This document shows positions 1 to 9,134 of a DNA stretch of 64,000 nucleotides, in pieces. The translations under genes were made by a program, and so were the position numbers. Position 1 is the first letter of the stretch. Each line of letters opens with the position of its first letter. The notes under the pieces are model-generated. The model did not search any database. It worked only from the letters and a program-made list of their open reading frames with translations, and was not told the DNA's origin. Source of the DNA: Lepidodermella squamata (taxonomy: Eukaryota > Gastrotricha); NCBI GenBank assembly GCA_047495785.1, contig JBLDXI010000003.1, positions 2,542,001-2,606,000 of the forward strand, read 5' to 3'.

Positions 1-799
1 AACCTGTTGCGCCAGAAGAGGATTTGTCAGTCTGCGAGCGACTCCGCAAAGAGTTCAAAAACATCTTCAACCTCGAACTTTTCACCGACTACGTCTTCAT
101 CACCCTCTTAATCGCGATGGCCTTTTCTATCTTGGGATACTACGTTCCGACCCTTTTGGTAACTGCCCAGGCTGAAGATACGGAGAAGTACGGCGTGACG
201 AAGGAAGTTAAGGAGCATTTGATCCTACTTTGGGGTATCGCGAACCTTGTCGGGCGTCTTTTCGTCGGTGGCGTAGCTGATCTTAGCCGTTACACGCGTT
301 TCTGCTCATCTCTTTCCCTGTTCTGCATTGGTCTGATTGTTTCAGCTATTTGCCTACTCGTCTTCCCGCACGTCATGCACTACGGCAATCCGGCGTTCAT
401 AACCTTCGTCGTTATCTACGGCTTCTTCTCCGCTCCTTTCATCACCCTGAGATCGACAGTCGTTCAGGATTTGTACTACGACCGTAAGCAACAGATTGCC
501 AGTTCATTTGGCTGGACGCTTTGGGCTGAGGGCCTTGTCATAGTTGGCGAGTTCTACATAGCAAGTAAGTTCCGTGTGCCAAGTAAACTTTGGAGTTTTG
601 GCTTAATTATTAAACTCTCGTTTAATTAGCATTTTTCAACTCGATTTCACCGCTGTGGGCCTATTTATTCGCCGCTGCGAGCTTCATTCTATCCGCCTGT
701 TTCCTGGTCGTGTCGATCCGCCACTTTTTCAAAATGTATGATAGGAAGATCGCTGATATGATCCGCGAGCAACAACTACACCCGCACTGCATGCCGTGA
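1..799 (+). CDS. Monocarboxylate-type MFS transporter, 3' part
   Basis: The frame is open from the first base, so the 5' part lies outside the window. Exon 1-564 and exon 630-799 are joined over a 65-nt GT-AG intron (565-629). The protein has a cytoplasmic stretch and then several hydrophobic helices, with an NLVGRLFVGGVADLS segment typical of the cytoplasmic loop of MFS proteins (G-R-x-x-x-G-x-x-D/S). Overall look is that of the C-terminal six helices of an SLC16-like monocarboxylate transporter at the plasma membrane. The tail after the last helix is short and basic and ends in a TGA at 797-799. The substrate cannot be read from this half, and other MFS families remain possible. Confidence 0.8.
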
Positions 800-1258
800 A
801 TAAATCTCCGCCGCTTTTTATACATATCTACGCTGTGCGATGCATCATGTCGGCTTCTGACTGTGTACTTCGTACTTTCACAAAAAACCCTTTTGGATAT
901 GATCCGTTAAGCTGTATAACTCCGCTGTTCGCCAGCAGAATAAAACTCGATATAAACTGTGTCACGTAGAAAATAATCACGCAATCACCACGCACTTGGA
1001 AACGTGAAGAAAGCTAATTACAGAACCACGGCAAAGATGTACAAATCTTGAAAAATGCTGACATTTAAAATGGTGTCATGTCTATTTGAACACAGGATTG
1101 TGTATCGCCCAATGGCTATGCGTACACATCGAGTGTGCGTGATTGGCTACTTGAACACTGCGCGCGTTTAAATTTTACTATGTGTCACGCACAATTGTGT
1201 ACGCATAGCCATTGGGCGATACACTTTTCCCGTGTTCACATAGTCACATCCATTTAAA
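800..1258. other. Intergenic region with hairpin repeat
   Basis: No coding frame with protein-like composition is visible between the MFS stop and the receptor start. Its right half is occupied by a long inverted repeat described separately. The left half (800-1060) is AT-rich, and I see no recognisable promoter element. Confidence 0.6.
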
Positions 1259-1260
1259 AT
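1063..1260. repeat. MITE-like inverted repeat
   Basis: A perfect 29-bp inverted repeat has arms at 1100-1128 and 1196-1224. Weaker complementarity extends outward to the ATTTAAAATGG/CATTTAAAAT ends near 1063 and 1260 and inward to the GTGTGCGTGA/TCACGCAC stretches. The whole unit is about 200 bp and could fold back on itself. It encodes nothing, which suits a non-autonomous miniature inverted-repeat element. No clean target-site duplication was identified. The right end touches the ATG used by the next gene. Confidence 0.7.
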
Positions 1261-3535
1261 GATCTTATTTCTAATCTTCCTTTTAGGCACCATCGAGGCC
1301 ATGGCTAGAAAACCAAAAGATATCGCCATGTTGGTTATGATACCTTTCACCGGCGAAGCACCAAAGGCTGGTGTCGCCTGCAAATTGGCGACACAAATCG
1401 TCTTGGATGAGGTAAACTCACGCCAGGACATTTTACCTGATTATCACGTTATGGCAGATTATCGTGACGAGGGCCCCGGTTCCTTTCTGGCGTCTCGAAT
1501 AACGCTTGACTTCAAGAACAATGCCTCGATACTGCAGTCACCTATCGTCGTCGGTCCCTACTTCTCCCCGGGCTGCAAGGCTCTTGCAGGGTTTGTCCAT
1601 CAACTTGATCTTGTCCTAATGGCAGCTGGATGCGGTTCATCAGTTTTCACCGCGAATAGGAAGATATACCCCAATTTGTACCGCCTACGATCGAGCGCGG
1701 ATTTGATAGTTTATCCTCAGCTGCGATTCATCCGTGAGGTTGGTAAATGGAATCGGATAGCCATTTTATCTTACGTGGGAAATCAACTGGACTACACAAT
1801 AGCCAGTCTTCTTCAGAAGGAAGCGGCAGGCAAAAATGTTTCGACCACTTTTTTCGATATCGTCACCGACTTCGATGATTTAGCAATGAATTCTCTGAAG
1901 CAAAGTGATTCGAGAGTGATTGTTTTACAGGTCGCTGAGCCTCCACTCGTGCTGCGATTTTTGTGCCAGTCATTCAAGTTCGGATTGACGGGTCCAAAAT
2001 ATGCATTTCTCTCACTAAATGCAGCCTTCTTGGAGCCTGACACACTACCTGAAGTGATTGAGCCGCAGTGCATGAAATCGATGATCTTCGAGCAGATGAA
2101 GGTAACAATCTGGGTTGGGGGTCTTGCTGTTACGGAGAAGCCGAACGAGCCAACATCGCTTGGCTTCAGCCTAATAGAGTTCGATAAAAAATTCAGCCTT
2201 GCCTCGAATGGATCCAAGCCTGCTGATTATGATAAAAGAACTCCATGTTTTGATGCTACGCTCCTTGCTTTATTAGCTCTAGATGGGACAGAGAGAAACC
2301 TAGCTATCCAAAACCTGAGTTTGACTGACTATACCACTAACCCAAAAGTTGTTATGCAAATAGCTAATTCCTCGTTAGGGGCATCGAACGGAATCGGGAT
2401 TCGAATGGGCCGGCTGCGATATTCAAAGCGAGGTGAAGTGGATGAGGACCCGTTTATAGCCACGGTATGGTCTCCAGATGACCATACCATGAACCACACG
2501 AAAAGCCGATACTTGTTAATCCCGAATAAGTCAGCAAATAGCTACGACAGCTACGTTTCAGAAAGGGTTGAAAGCATTGGCTGGGCAACTGTTAATGGAG
2601 AACCTCCTAAGGATTCTCCTTTTATAAGAATCGAAATACAAGACGTAGGGGACGAGTTGTTCCCCGTAGTTGCATCCTTCTCTTTCGTGGCTGCATCGGT
2701 ACACTTTATCGCTCAAGTTATATATTGGTCGAAGAAACCCGGTGAACACAACATTTTTCAACTATTTCCGATCGGACTTGCTGTCTTCAACGCTGGAGGA
2801 GTTATACTAAGTGCATCAGCGTTAGTCGGCTCGATGAAAGCCAGTTATGCTCCAGCAGCGGTTTGCGTCCTTCGATTGATATTCACTTTTACCGGTGTTG
2901 CATGCCTCACTGGCTCAATTTTCAGTCTAATGCTTATGTTCGCAAAATTTCACATCAACTCAGGGGCTGCTAAGCGTAAATCACGATCTCATTCTTCAAC
3001 GGCTTTCCCTAGGATATCAAATCAAGGAAGAAAGGTCAAACTCAGCACGGATGAACATAAGACAATTGCTAGTCTGCGTCACAGATTCATAACGATCGTA
3101 GTCGTGTCGGCATTCGGAGTGTTACTTATAATTTGGCTAATCGTCGATCCCACTCAGTTCAAGTTTCGCCAAATTGCTGACACACCCATATATATCGCAA
3201 GCGAAGATGCGTATGTCAGCTATCAAGTTCCAGTCTGCTATTCAAGCTATGATCATGTGTTCATAATCACGATAGGTGGGGTGATAGGGATTCTGTTACT
3301 AATCTCTGCACATCTAGCCCTCCAGCTACGTCACGCTGAAGAATTAACGCAATTCAAGGAGTTCAACATTGTCAGGATCCTGATTGCAACATTAGTTCCC
3401 ATTTTAGTTTGTTCATTCCTGCTAGGAATTTTATTGCCATCTCCAATCACTCAAAAGCTGATTTTGACATTCATGACGTTAATCTCCGCACTAGTAACAG
3501 GCATCGTGACGCTGCTAGCAGTGTGTCAGAAATAA
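1259..3535 (+). CDS. GABA-B-like class C GPCR
   Basis: One uninterrupted 758-codon exon. Residues 1-16 form a short hydrophobic leader. Residues about 20-400 match an ANF-receptor/Venus-flytrap ligand domain (PFTGEAP near the start, EVNSRQDILPDY as in GABA-B subunits, VGPYFSPGC). From about residue 466 to the end there are seven hydrophobic helices; LIIWLIVDP in TM4 resembles the W-Q-x-V-D-P of GABA-B receptors. The chain stops right after TM7, so the cytoplasmic tail and coiled coil that pair GABA-B1 with GABA-B2 are missing. The lack of introns is unusual beside the intron-rich neighbours and could point to a retrocopy. A second ATG at 1301 would drop the leader. The ligand is unknown; the family call is fairly firm, GABA binding is not shown. 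Confidence 0.8.
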   Translation: MILFLIFLLGTIEAMARKPKDIAMLVMIPFTGEAPKAGVACKLATQIVLDEVNSRQDILPDYHVMADYRDEGPGSFLASRITLDFKNNASILQSPIVVGPYFSPGCKALAGFVHQLDLVLMAAGCGSSVFTANRKIYPNLYRLRSSADLIVYPQLRFIREVGKWNRIAILSYVGNQLDYTIASLLQKEAAGKNVSTTFFDIVTDFDDLAMNSLKQSDSRVIVLQVAEPPLVLRFLCQSFKFGLTGPKYAFLSLNAAFLEPDTLPEVIEPQCMKSMIFEQMKVTIWVGGLAVTEKPNEPTSLGFSLIEFDKKFSLASNGSKPADYDKRTPCFDATLLALLALDGTERNLAIQNLSLTDYTTNPKVVMQIANSSLGASNGIGIRMGRLRYSKRGEVDEDPFIATVWSPDDHTMNHTKSRYLLIPNKSANSYDSYVSERVESIGWATVNGEPPKDSPFIRIEIQDVGDELFPVVASFSFVAASVHFIAQVIYWSKKPGEHNIFQLFPIGLAVFNAGGVILSASALVGSMKASYAPAAVCVLRLIFTFTGVACLTGSIFSLMLMFAKFHINSGAAKRKSRSHSSTAFPRISNQGRKVKLSTDEHKTIASLRHRFITIVVVSAFGVLLIIWLIVDPTQFKFRQIADTPIYIASEDAYVSYQVPVCYSSYDHVFIITIGGVIGILLLISAHLALQLRHAEELTQFKEFNIVRILIATLVPILVCSFLLGILLPSPITQKLILTFMTLISALVTGIVTLLAVCQK

Positions 3536-3600
3536 TTAAGGTGTGCGGTAATTGAGCGCACGTCAGTGCGCGCACTGTCTTGAAGTTCGTGTGAGGGGAT

Positions 3601-3606
3601 AATAAA
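3601..3606 (+). terminator. Polyadenylation signal AATAAA
   Basis: AATAAA lies 66 bp after the stop of the class C receptor and 36 bp before the next ATG, so it most likely ends the receptor transcript. Signal sequence only; no transcript evidence. Confidence 0.45.
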
Positions 3607-3641
3607 ATATACTTCGCTATTTTACTTGAGCGAACTTCGAA

Positions 3642-4199
3642 ATGCATCTAACCGAGTTGAATGAGCTGTTGAAAACTGAAGGCGATGAGCCTGCCGATTT
3701 GCGGTTTCAGAAATTACTTGCAGTCTCCGGCATGCTTCTTGAACTTCAAGAAGCTCTGCTTGCCGCGTTGGGTGATCAATCGGACGACCTTATCTGGGCT
3801 TGCTTCCTGCAGGCCATGCAAGCACCTTTTAGCAATGCCTCTGTCAAGCCGCTTCAAGTGTCAAGTAACAACGCTGAAGTCGGGAGCCAGATGCCGAGAT
3901 CAAGATTTGCGGAGGGAGGGAAGGCAAGAATTCGACGACCTGTTGAGGCGATTTTACGAGAAATTGCGGAAGTTGCTGCTAAAATCGCAGCGAAACAGGT
4001 TACGCTGAAAGAACTCGGGGATCGTGTCAATGATCGTTATGAAATTCATCAAAATTTGACTGCTGAGAAGTCTAAACTTGATTCTGCAAAAATTGCTGTT
4101 GCGGAGAAGGTCGAAAACGACCGACGTTCCCGAATCGAAGAGCTCAACCGTCAGATTTCTAAAAGACAAAATGCTGGAAGAATTAACTTGGAAAATTGA
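3642..4199 (+). CDS. Small coiled-coil protein 1
   Basis: Codes for 185 residues without signal peptide or membrane segment. Residues 20-60 are a helical module with the pattern LLA-x2-G ... DLIWA that recurs at the N-terminus of the third gene in this row (4630-5634). The C-terminal half (about 105-180) is rich in E, K, A and R with heptad spacing and ends in NAG-R-I. That ending recurs in a broken copy on the minus strand at 35466-35663. A second frame is also open over 3685-4008 and also looks helical, so a frameshift inside the gene is possible. I do not recognise the family; it looks lineage-specific. Confidence 0.6.
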   Translation: MHLTELNELLKTEGDEPADLRFQKLLAVSGMLLELQEALLAALGDQSDDLIWACFLQAMQAPFSNASVKPLQVSSNNAEVGSQMPRSRFAEGGKARIRRPVEAILREIAEVAAKIAAKQVTLKELGDRVNDRYEIHQNLTAEKSKLDSAKIAVAEKVENDRRSRIEELNRQISKRQNAGRINLEN

Positions 4200-4232
4200 C
4201 ATGAAATGCTGGAAAAATAACTCGGAAAATTT
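4170..4232 (+). repeat. Tandem duplication at the end of coiled-coil gene 1
   Basis: The last ~30 bp of the coding region (AATGCTGGAAGAATTAACTT onward) are followed directly by a near copy starting AATGCTGGAAAAATAACTCG. The second copy lies after the stop codon and is slightly diverged. It may be the trace of a local slippage or an older, longer 3' end. Confidence 0.6.
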
Positions 4233-4316
4233 ACTGAATTGATTCGATTTAAATGCTATTTCTGATTTGAATACTGTAGACTTAGCGTACAAGTGTTTAT
4301 TCCTCCTGTTTTGAAG

Positions 4317-4574
4317 ATGAATTCTGATTCAAAGGCGACACACCCTGAAGCAAAGCTTGAGCAACTTTTAGCGAAGCTCGCGTGTATGGATAATGATGAG
4401 ATGGTTATGCGAGAGCTGATTTCAAAGTTGGATGCCGAAATCGAAGCCTTGCAAGCTGAAAATGCTAAGAAAACTGAGGACATCAAAAGCATGATAATGG
4501 AGTCGGAACGAGAACGAAAGGCTTACATTGAAATGATGGCAGCGGAGCAAGACACCTTTCTTGATATTATCTAG
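4317..4574 (+). CDS. Small coiled-coil protein 2
   Basis: About 85 residues from the ATG at 4317; the frame is open a little further upstream. The composition is that of a single coiled coil (KLEQLLAKLA, LDAEIEALQAEN) and the chain ends FLDII. It lies 118 bp after gene 1 and 56 bp before gene 3 of the row, same strand. It could be an independent short gene or an exon of the next one, since a TTTTTAG acceptor-like site sits at about 4608-4614, just before the next ATG. Function unknown. Confidence 0.45.
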   Translation: MNSDSKATHPEAKLEQLLAKLACMDNDEMVMRELISKLDAEIEALQAENAKKTEDIKSMIMESERERKAYIEMMAAEQDTFLDII

Positions 4575-4629
4575 TACTATACGCTAACTCTAACGTTTCT
4601 TGTCAATTTTTAGGGATTATAATTGAAAG

Positions 4630-5634
4630 ATGACATCTATTGATATGGCTGAAAAGTCGCAAGAGCCGCAGCTTGATGGAGCTAACGGAGATTCCGCTGT
4701 CCTGGAGCTTCGTCAACTTCTTGCCCAGCCTGGCGTGCCGGATTACCTTATATCTGCTATTGAGAAGAGCCCACCTTCAGCCGACTTGATTTATGCCGCA
4801 TACCGTTTCGCCTACGAAAGGAACAAGAAATGCAGTATGCTTTGGGGCAGAATTACTTCCTTAGAGAAATGCGCTGAGAAGTTCTGCTCGCTCGAAGTTG
4901 AATTAGCCAAGCAAACTGCCACATCAGAAGTTCTTCGAAGTGATTTGGAGGCTCTGCGAAAACAATCGCTAATAACTCGAAGACTTGCAGCTATTCGCAA
5001 ACGGCGATGCGATCGTCGAAAATTAGAGGTGATCCGGCGTCAACGGGAGATCAACAATTTACGTCGACAAAATGCCGACTTGAAGAAAGATGTTGAGATG
5101 AAGTCTTCCGAATTGGAAACATCTTTGCAGGTTGCGATCAAACCAGCTGAAATGGAAAAGCTATCTCGAGAGTTCGAAGAGCTCCGTTCGATGGAAAGCG
5201 AGGCTCGATGCGAATTGGACTTGAAAGTCGCAGAACTGACTGAGGCCCGGAATCAAATTGCTAAACTAGCCGATAGGGTCGCAAAGTACGACAGGTTGAA
5301 GGAGGATTACTTCAAACTGCGTTCCCACAGTGCTAAACTAGCAACCGATGGGCAAAATCTGATGGGTGATTTGAAACTGAAGGAACAATGTCTCGCTGTG
5401 TTGAGTTCTGACCTTGCTAAATCGAAAGGAATGGTTGGTCAGATGATGATGAGTTTATCGGACAAGGAAGCGGAATCTGCGCGTTTATTTGCTGAGCTTC
5501 AAGAGCGGAAAGTTGAATTCGAGCGTGAACGGTTATCTGCTTCGGAAGAAAAGGCTGCATTGGTTGAAGCTCTGAAATTAGTATCAAGCCGCAACCACGA
5601 ACTTGAAAATCGTGACAATACTGTTGAAAAATGA
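4630..5634 (+). CDS. Coiled-coil protein 3 (334 aa)
   Basis: Starts at an ATG 15-16 bp downstream of a TTTTTAG acceptor-like sequence, so the mRNA 5' end is probably made by cis- or trans-splicing. Residues 25-65 carry the same LLA...DLIYAAYRFA module as gene 1. From about residue 75 to the end the chain is one long E/K/L/R-rich coiled coil with a strongly basic patch near 120-145 (RKRRCDRRK). No enzymatic motif is visible. Shared N-terminal module and tight spacing suggest a local tandem family, perhaps co-transcribed. A filament or scaffold role is only a guess. Confidence 0.65.
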   Translation: MTSIDMAEKSQEPQLDGANGDSAVLELRQLLAQPGVPDYLISAIEKSPPSADLIYAAYRFAYERNKKCSMLWGRITSLEKCAEKFCSLEVELAKQTATSEVLRSDLEALRKQSLITRRLAAIRKRRCDRRKLEVIRRQREINNLRRQNADLKKDVEMKSSELETSLQVAIKPAEMEKLSREFEELRSMESEARCELDLKVAELTEARNQIAKLADRVAKYDRLKEDYFKLRSHSAKLATDGQNLMGDLKLKEQCLAVLSSDLAKSKGMVGQMMMSLSDKEAESARLFAELQERKVEFERERLSASEEKAALVEALKLVSSRNHELENRDNTVEK

Positions 5635-6083
5635 AATAATTGATTATGCAGTGAATAAATTGAATATTGTGTGAATTCAACTCCTTTTCTCTTTATTCTC
5701 TGCGCAATAAGCGCAATGCGGGCCGCTGATGAATTTTACAAGAAACTGAAGATATAGGATTACAAGAGTTGCAGCTAATCCCTACAGCTTATAACCTAGA
5801 TTGATCTTGCTAGCATAGACGATTGAAGAAAAAACTGTCGTAATTACTTATCGTTTTAGTTTTTTCTATGTCTTATAGTCTGGGTTTTAGATTGGAGCTC
5901 TAATTAATCGCTGATCTCCAATCAATAGCAAGCCTCCTTAATTACGACAGGTAACCCTGGCGTGTCACCTGTCAGGCTAAAAACTGTTTTTAGCCCAAGT
6001 TCTGAAGTCTGAAGTAGTAGGGTTCTCTTTCACGTTGCACAGATTGTCTGTTTAATTTTAGCATAAACTTCTTGCGTCCTCGA
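5635..6083. other. Intergenic region with nested hairpins
   Basis: Non-coding. Contains a 12-bp inverted repeat (CTGTCGTAATTA at 5835-5846 with its complement at 5939-5950), an ATTGGAG/CTCCAAT pair between these arms, and a 21-bp near-perfect palindrome at 5975-5995 (GGCTAAAAAC, T, GTTTTTAGCC). It may be a second miniature element or a structured regulatory region for the cyclase-like receptor gene that starts at 6084. Confidence 0.5.
5654..5659 (+). terminator. Polyadenylation signal AATAAA
   Basis: AATAAA 20 bp after the stop of coiled-coil gene 3, in the usual place for the end of that transcript or of the whole coiled-coil row. Confidence 0.5.
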
Positions 6084-8770
6084 ATGAGTCCTCGAAACCG
6101 AGTGTTACCTCGGTCTAATGATGCTCCAAGTCCAGTAATTGATGACTACAGCGAAGATGGTACGGAACGCATCTCAAGAAATAACACCACGACAAATTTT
6201 GACAAAGCCGGTTGGGCCAGCCGGCACTCCTCAAAATTCAACTTAGGGGATATTTTCGCTAACAACTGCCTGGCAGCTGTTTTCGATCCGCAAGCCGAAA
6301 CAGCAACTGGTCGTGGAATACAAATGTTTTGGGTACGATATTTTTTATAGAAACAGCAATGAACTTTGACTGTTTGCGTTGCCTAGGTCGTTATTGTTTC
6401 GATCATTTTCACCTCTTCGATTCTAGTTCAAGTGTATACGGACATCGATTTATCAAGATCTAGATCGATCAACGCCAGAGAAATCTACGTAGGCAGCGCA
6501 AATATGGGATTTGATTTGACTAAAAACTTTGTTTTTCAGGCATCTCGGTCGCTAGTCAATTCAGGTCAGGTTCAAAAGTTCGAAAATTTGTAAGCATATC
6601 TTGTCTGTTTCAGTTTTTGACATGGTGGAACTATTGGCAAAAGAGATGGATGTGACCTACGAGTAAATTCTCCAATTCAGAAAAATTGGACAAAATGATA
6701 ATTATTGATGAAAGGTTTAACAAGGGACCGTACGACATTTATCTACAGAAATCCCAGGATATCACGAGAAGTGTTGACCAGGTGAAAAAATCCATGGCGT
6801 TTTGGTCAATTTCGTATAATTCGATTTATATGTTCAGAATCTGCTAACAAATACGCGCTGGCCAACGGAGGCAGATTTGGCAGCTATACCTGTGGAGCTT
6901 AGAGTCAACCTTACCAATCCGACTGTTCTCAGGGCAGCCATCCGGGCACAGCGAGATATGCGTCGGGCTATTAATGGTACTCCAGGTAAGCTTGTGTGCA
7001 AGAGGGAATACAGGATGAAATTTTGCTGATAAATTCAGAGGCTGATGTATTGAGATTTTACTCTACAATAATCGAACAGCTCACTACTGTTGGCGGAGCC
7101 ATCATTTCAAGATCGCCAAGGTTTACTGGCTATCAAGATCTGCTTTCGATCACTCCAACTTTTCAAATGGTTGGTTCAATTTTGCCCAACAATTTTACTT
7201 TCATAAATTTTGGCTTCAAATTACAGTGGATGAGTTTTAAACAATACTCCTCAGTCGGGAGAAAGCTGGCTTATGAAAGCAAGTGCTTGATTATAAGTGT
7301 TATGAGGTTCTTGAATCGCTATTTAAACAGATCGCACAATGGAATACGACGACCCTGTGTACACTAATTTGCTGGGCTATTTCCTGAAATATCAGGAATA
7401 TATGTCTGTAGCTGCTCGAATGTCCGAATATGCCTCCGATCAGTTTGTAAACCTTACAGCTCAAGATGAAAACAAAAATGTAGAGGCCATGCACGCACTG
7501 GTGAGTTGAGAATCCACTGTTACTCTGTTCTCAGTCTCAAGGCTCAATCGAACTATAGGTATTGGGAGCAGACTTCAACCTGATAGATGGCTGGACGTAC
7601 GGAGATGTGATGGTTAAACAGGACGTGAACATTCAATATGCTCTAAATGAATTGAGACGACGGATCGACTACTTCTTGACTACTCAAGCAGAAGCTTGGC
7701 CAGAAAAAGATAAATTTTGTGAGTAGTGCAAAGAGTTTCAGGTTCTAACTATAACTCACTTGATGCCCTAGCTGCCCCAATGTTCGCGATTTCCGCTGCT
7801 TTTGCTGTTACAACCTTTATTTTGCACGTGGTTGCTACGCGCATAATTCAAAAAGAAATTTGGAAAAATTATTTATTCCTTGATGGGCTGAAAGAAGCTC
7901 TGAAGCTATTGTACGATTATCTACCTCGCGATTTGGTTGGCCTTGCAATGTCGGAGCAAGTTGGCCCCGTCAGACATTTCGGAGGTAAACGCACTTCTTA
8001 TATGACATTTTCTTTATCTCATGTAAACCAGACACGTGTATCGCAATGATGGACATATACAACGCCGATGATCTATATATGGATCATGAACCCAAAGACT
8101 TCGTTGCTATTCTGAACCGCGCTTATGAATTGGTTGAGAGCAACATTATGAAGTCGAATTGCTTCAAAGTTGAAGTCCTGAGTAAGTTTTTTACTAGGTT
8201 TTCTTCATGAAATGTATTGAAATGAATTCTTCTCAGGCGATCATTTCATCCTGGGAACCGGTGTTGGCGAGCATCATGCGCTGGACCACGTAGGCTCTTT
8301 CAACCTGCCAGCTAGATATATCATATCACATTTTCAGGTGGTTGAGCTGGTGTACATTGCGCTGGATTTGCAAGAAAAAGTAGCAGAAATGAACAGCTTT
8401 TTCCCTCCGAATGAAGAAGTCCGCTTCCGAATGGCGATTCACAGTGGCCCATGCTTTGCAAGAGTTGTCTATTTGCAAGTTGCTAGAATGGCCATAGTTG
8501 GAACCCTGCTTGAAACTACGGCGCTTGTTCACGCGACTAGCATCGGTTACTTTCGATTCTAATGCATTTTCTTATGATAATCTCGAGGTTTTTATAGCTT
8601 CAAAGGTTCAAGTTACTCAAACGGTTTATGAACGCCTCAACAATCTTGGCAGTGATGTCGCGTTCTCAGCTCGTGGCTCTATTGGAGTTAAGAGTGAAAG
8701 ACTCAATCTGTATTGGGCATTCTGGCTCGACGAATCTATGTTCGCTAACGAGAATGAAAGCATGCCCTAG
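6084..8770 (+). CDS. Two-TM receptor with degenerate class III cyclase domain, copy 1
   Basis: Fifteen exons reconstructed by eye: 6084-6332, 6387-6488, 6540-6561, 6614-6662, 6715-6781, 6838-6985, 7039-7169, 7227-7278, 7331-7500, 7559-7718, 7772-7984, 8032-8181, 8237-8289, 8338-8545, 8598-8770. Introns are about 47-60 nt; the one at 7279 starts GC rather than GT. Order: polar N-terminal tail (~83 aa), TM1, all-helical extracellular domain (~300 aa) resembling NIT-type sensors, TM2, helical linker (LKEALKLLYDYLP) like that before animal guanylate cyclase domains, then a cyclase-like domain. Metal aspartates are present (MMDIY, LSDHF), and so is a Glu in KVEVLSD. The segment equal to FGDTVNTASRM is VGTLLETTALV, so the transition-state Asn and Arg are missing. 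Probably a pseudocyclase receptor. Paralogous to the gene at 9135-11966. Confidence 0.8.
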
Positions 8771-9134
8771 ACTCTTCTACCTCTCTCTATAATCCTGATA
8801 CTGATTTCAGGGTATTATGTACCAATCACGAATGTCTTATTCAGGCTTGCGGCATCAATTTTTTATGCAAAATCACGCAAAAAAATAGCTAATCTTTTAC
8901 TAATCACCCGCGTGCTTTGGCTTTTATTCATTGTGCAGCTTATTGTTCTGAAATCCTAAATGATATATCTGACGTTCTTTGGAAAAAGAAATTTATATAT
9001 AGCACTCAATAGATACTGCACGTGACATAAAATACTCTAAAATCACACGAATATAAAAACACTCAAAATAATAAGTTGCGTCTGTGTTCCGCAAAATGAT
9101 GGCAGTTTAAAGGGTTGTTAGAGCCATTTTCAGG
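8771..9134. other. Intergenic region between convergent receptor genes
   Basis: 364 bp between the stop codons of the two receptor paralogs. AT-rich, with no protein-like frame and no repeat noticed. Shared 3' space for two converging transcripts. Confidence 0.6.

Noticed and set aside
6561-6600. Reading straight through 6562-6613 in receptor copy 1
   Set aside because: It meets a stop; removal of a 52-nt intron (6562-6613) keeps the frame and matches the alignment with copy 2.
6663-6680. An 18-nt intron GTAAATTCTCCAATTCAG in receptor copy 1
   Set aside because: It breaks the frame. A 52-nt intron at 6663-6714 keeps it and aligns with the paralog (VTYE-FNKGPYD against VFYEYNTGSYD).
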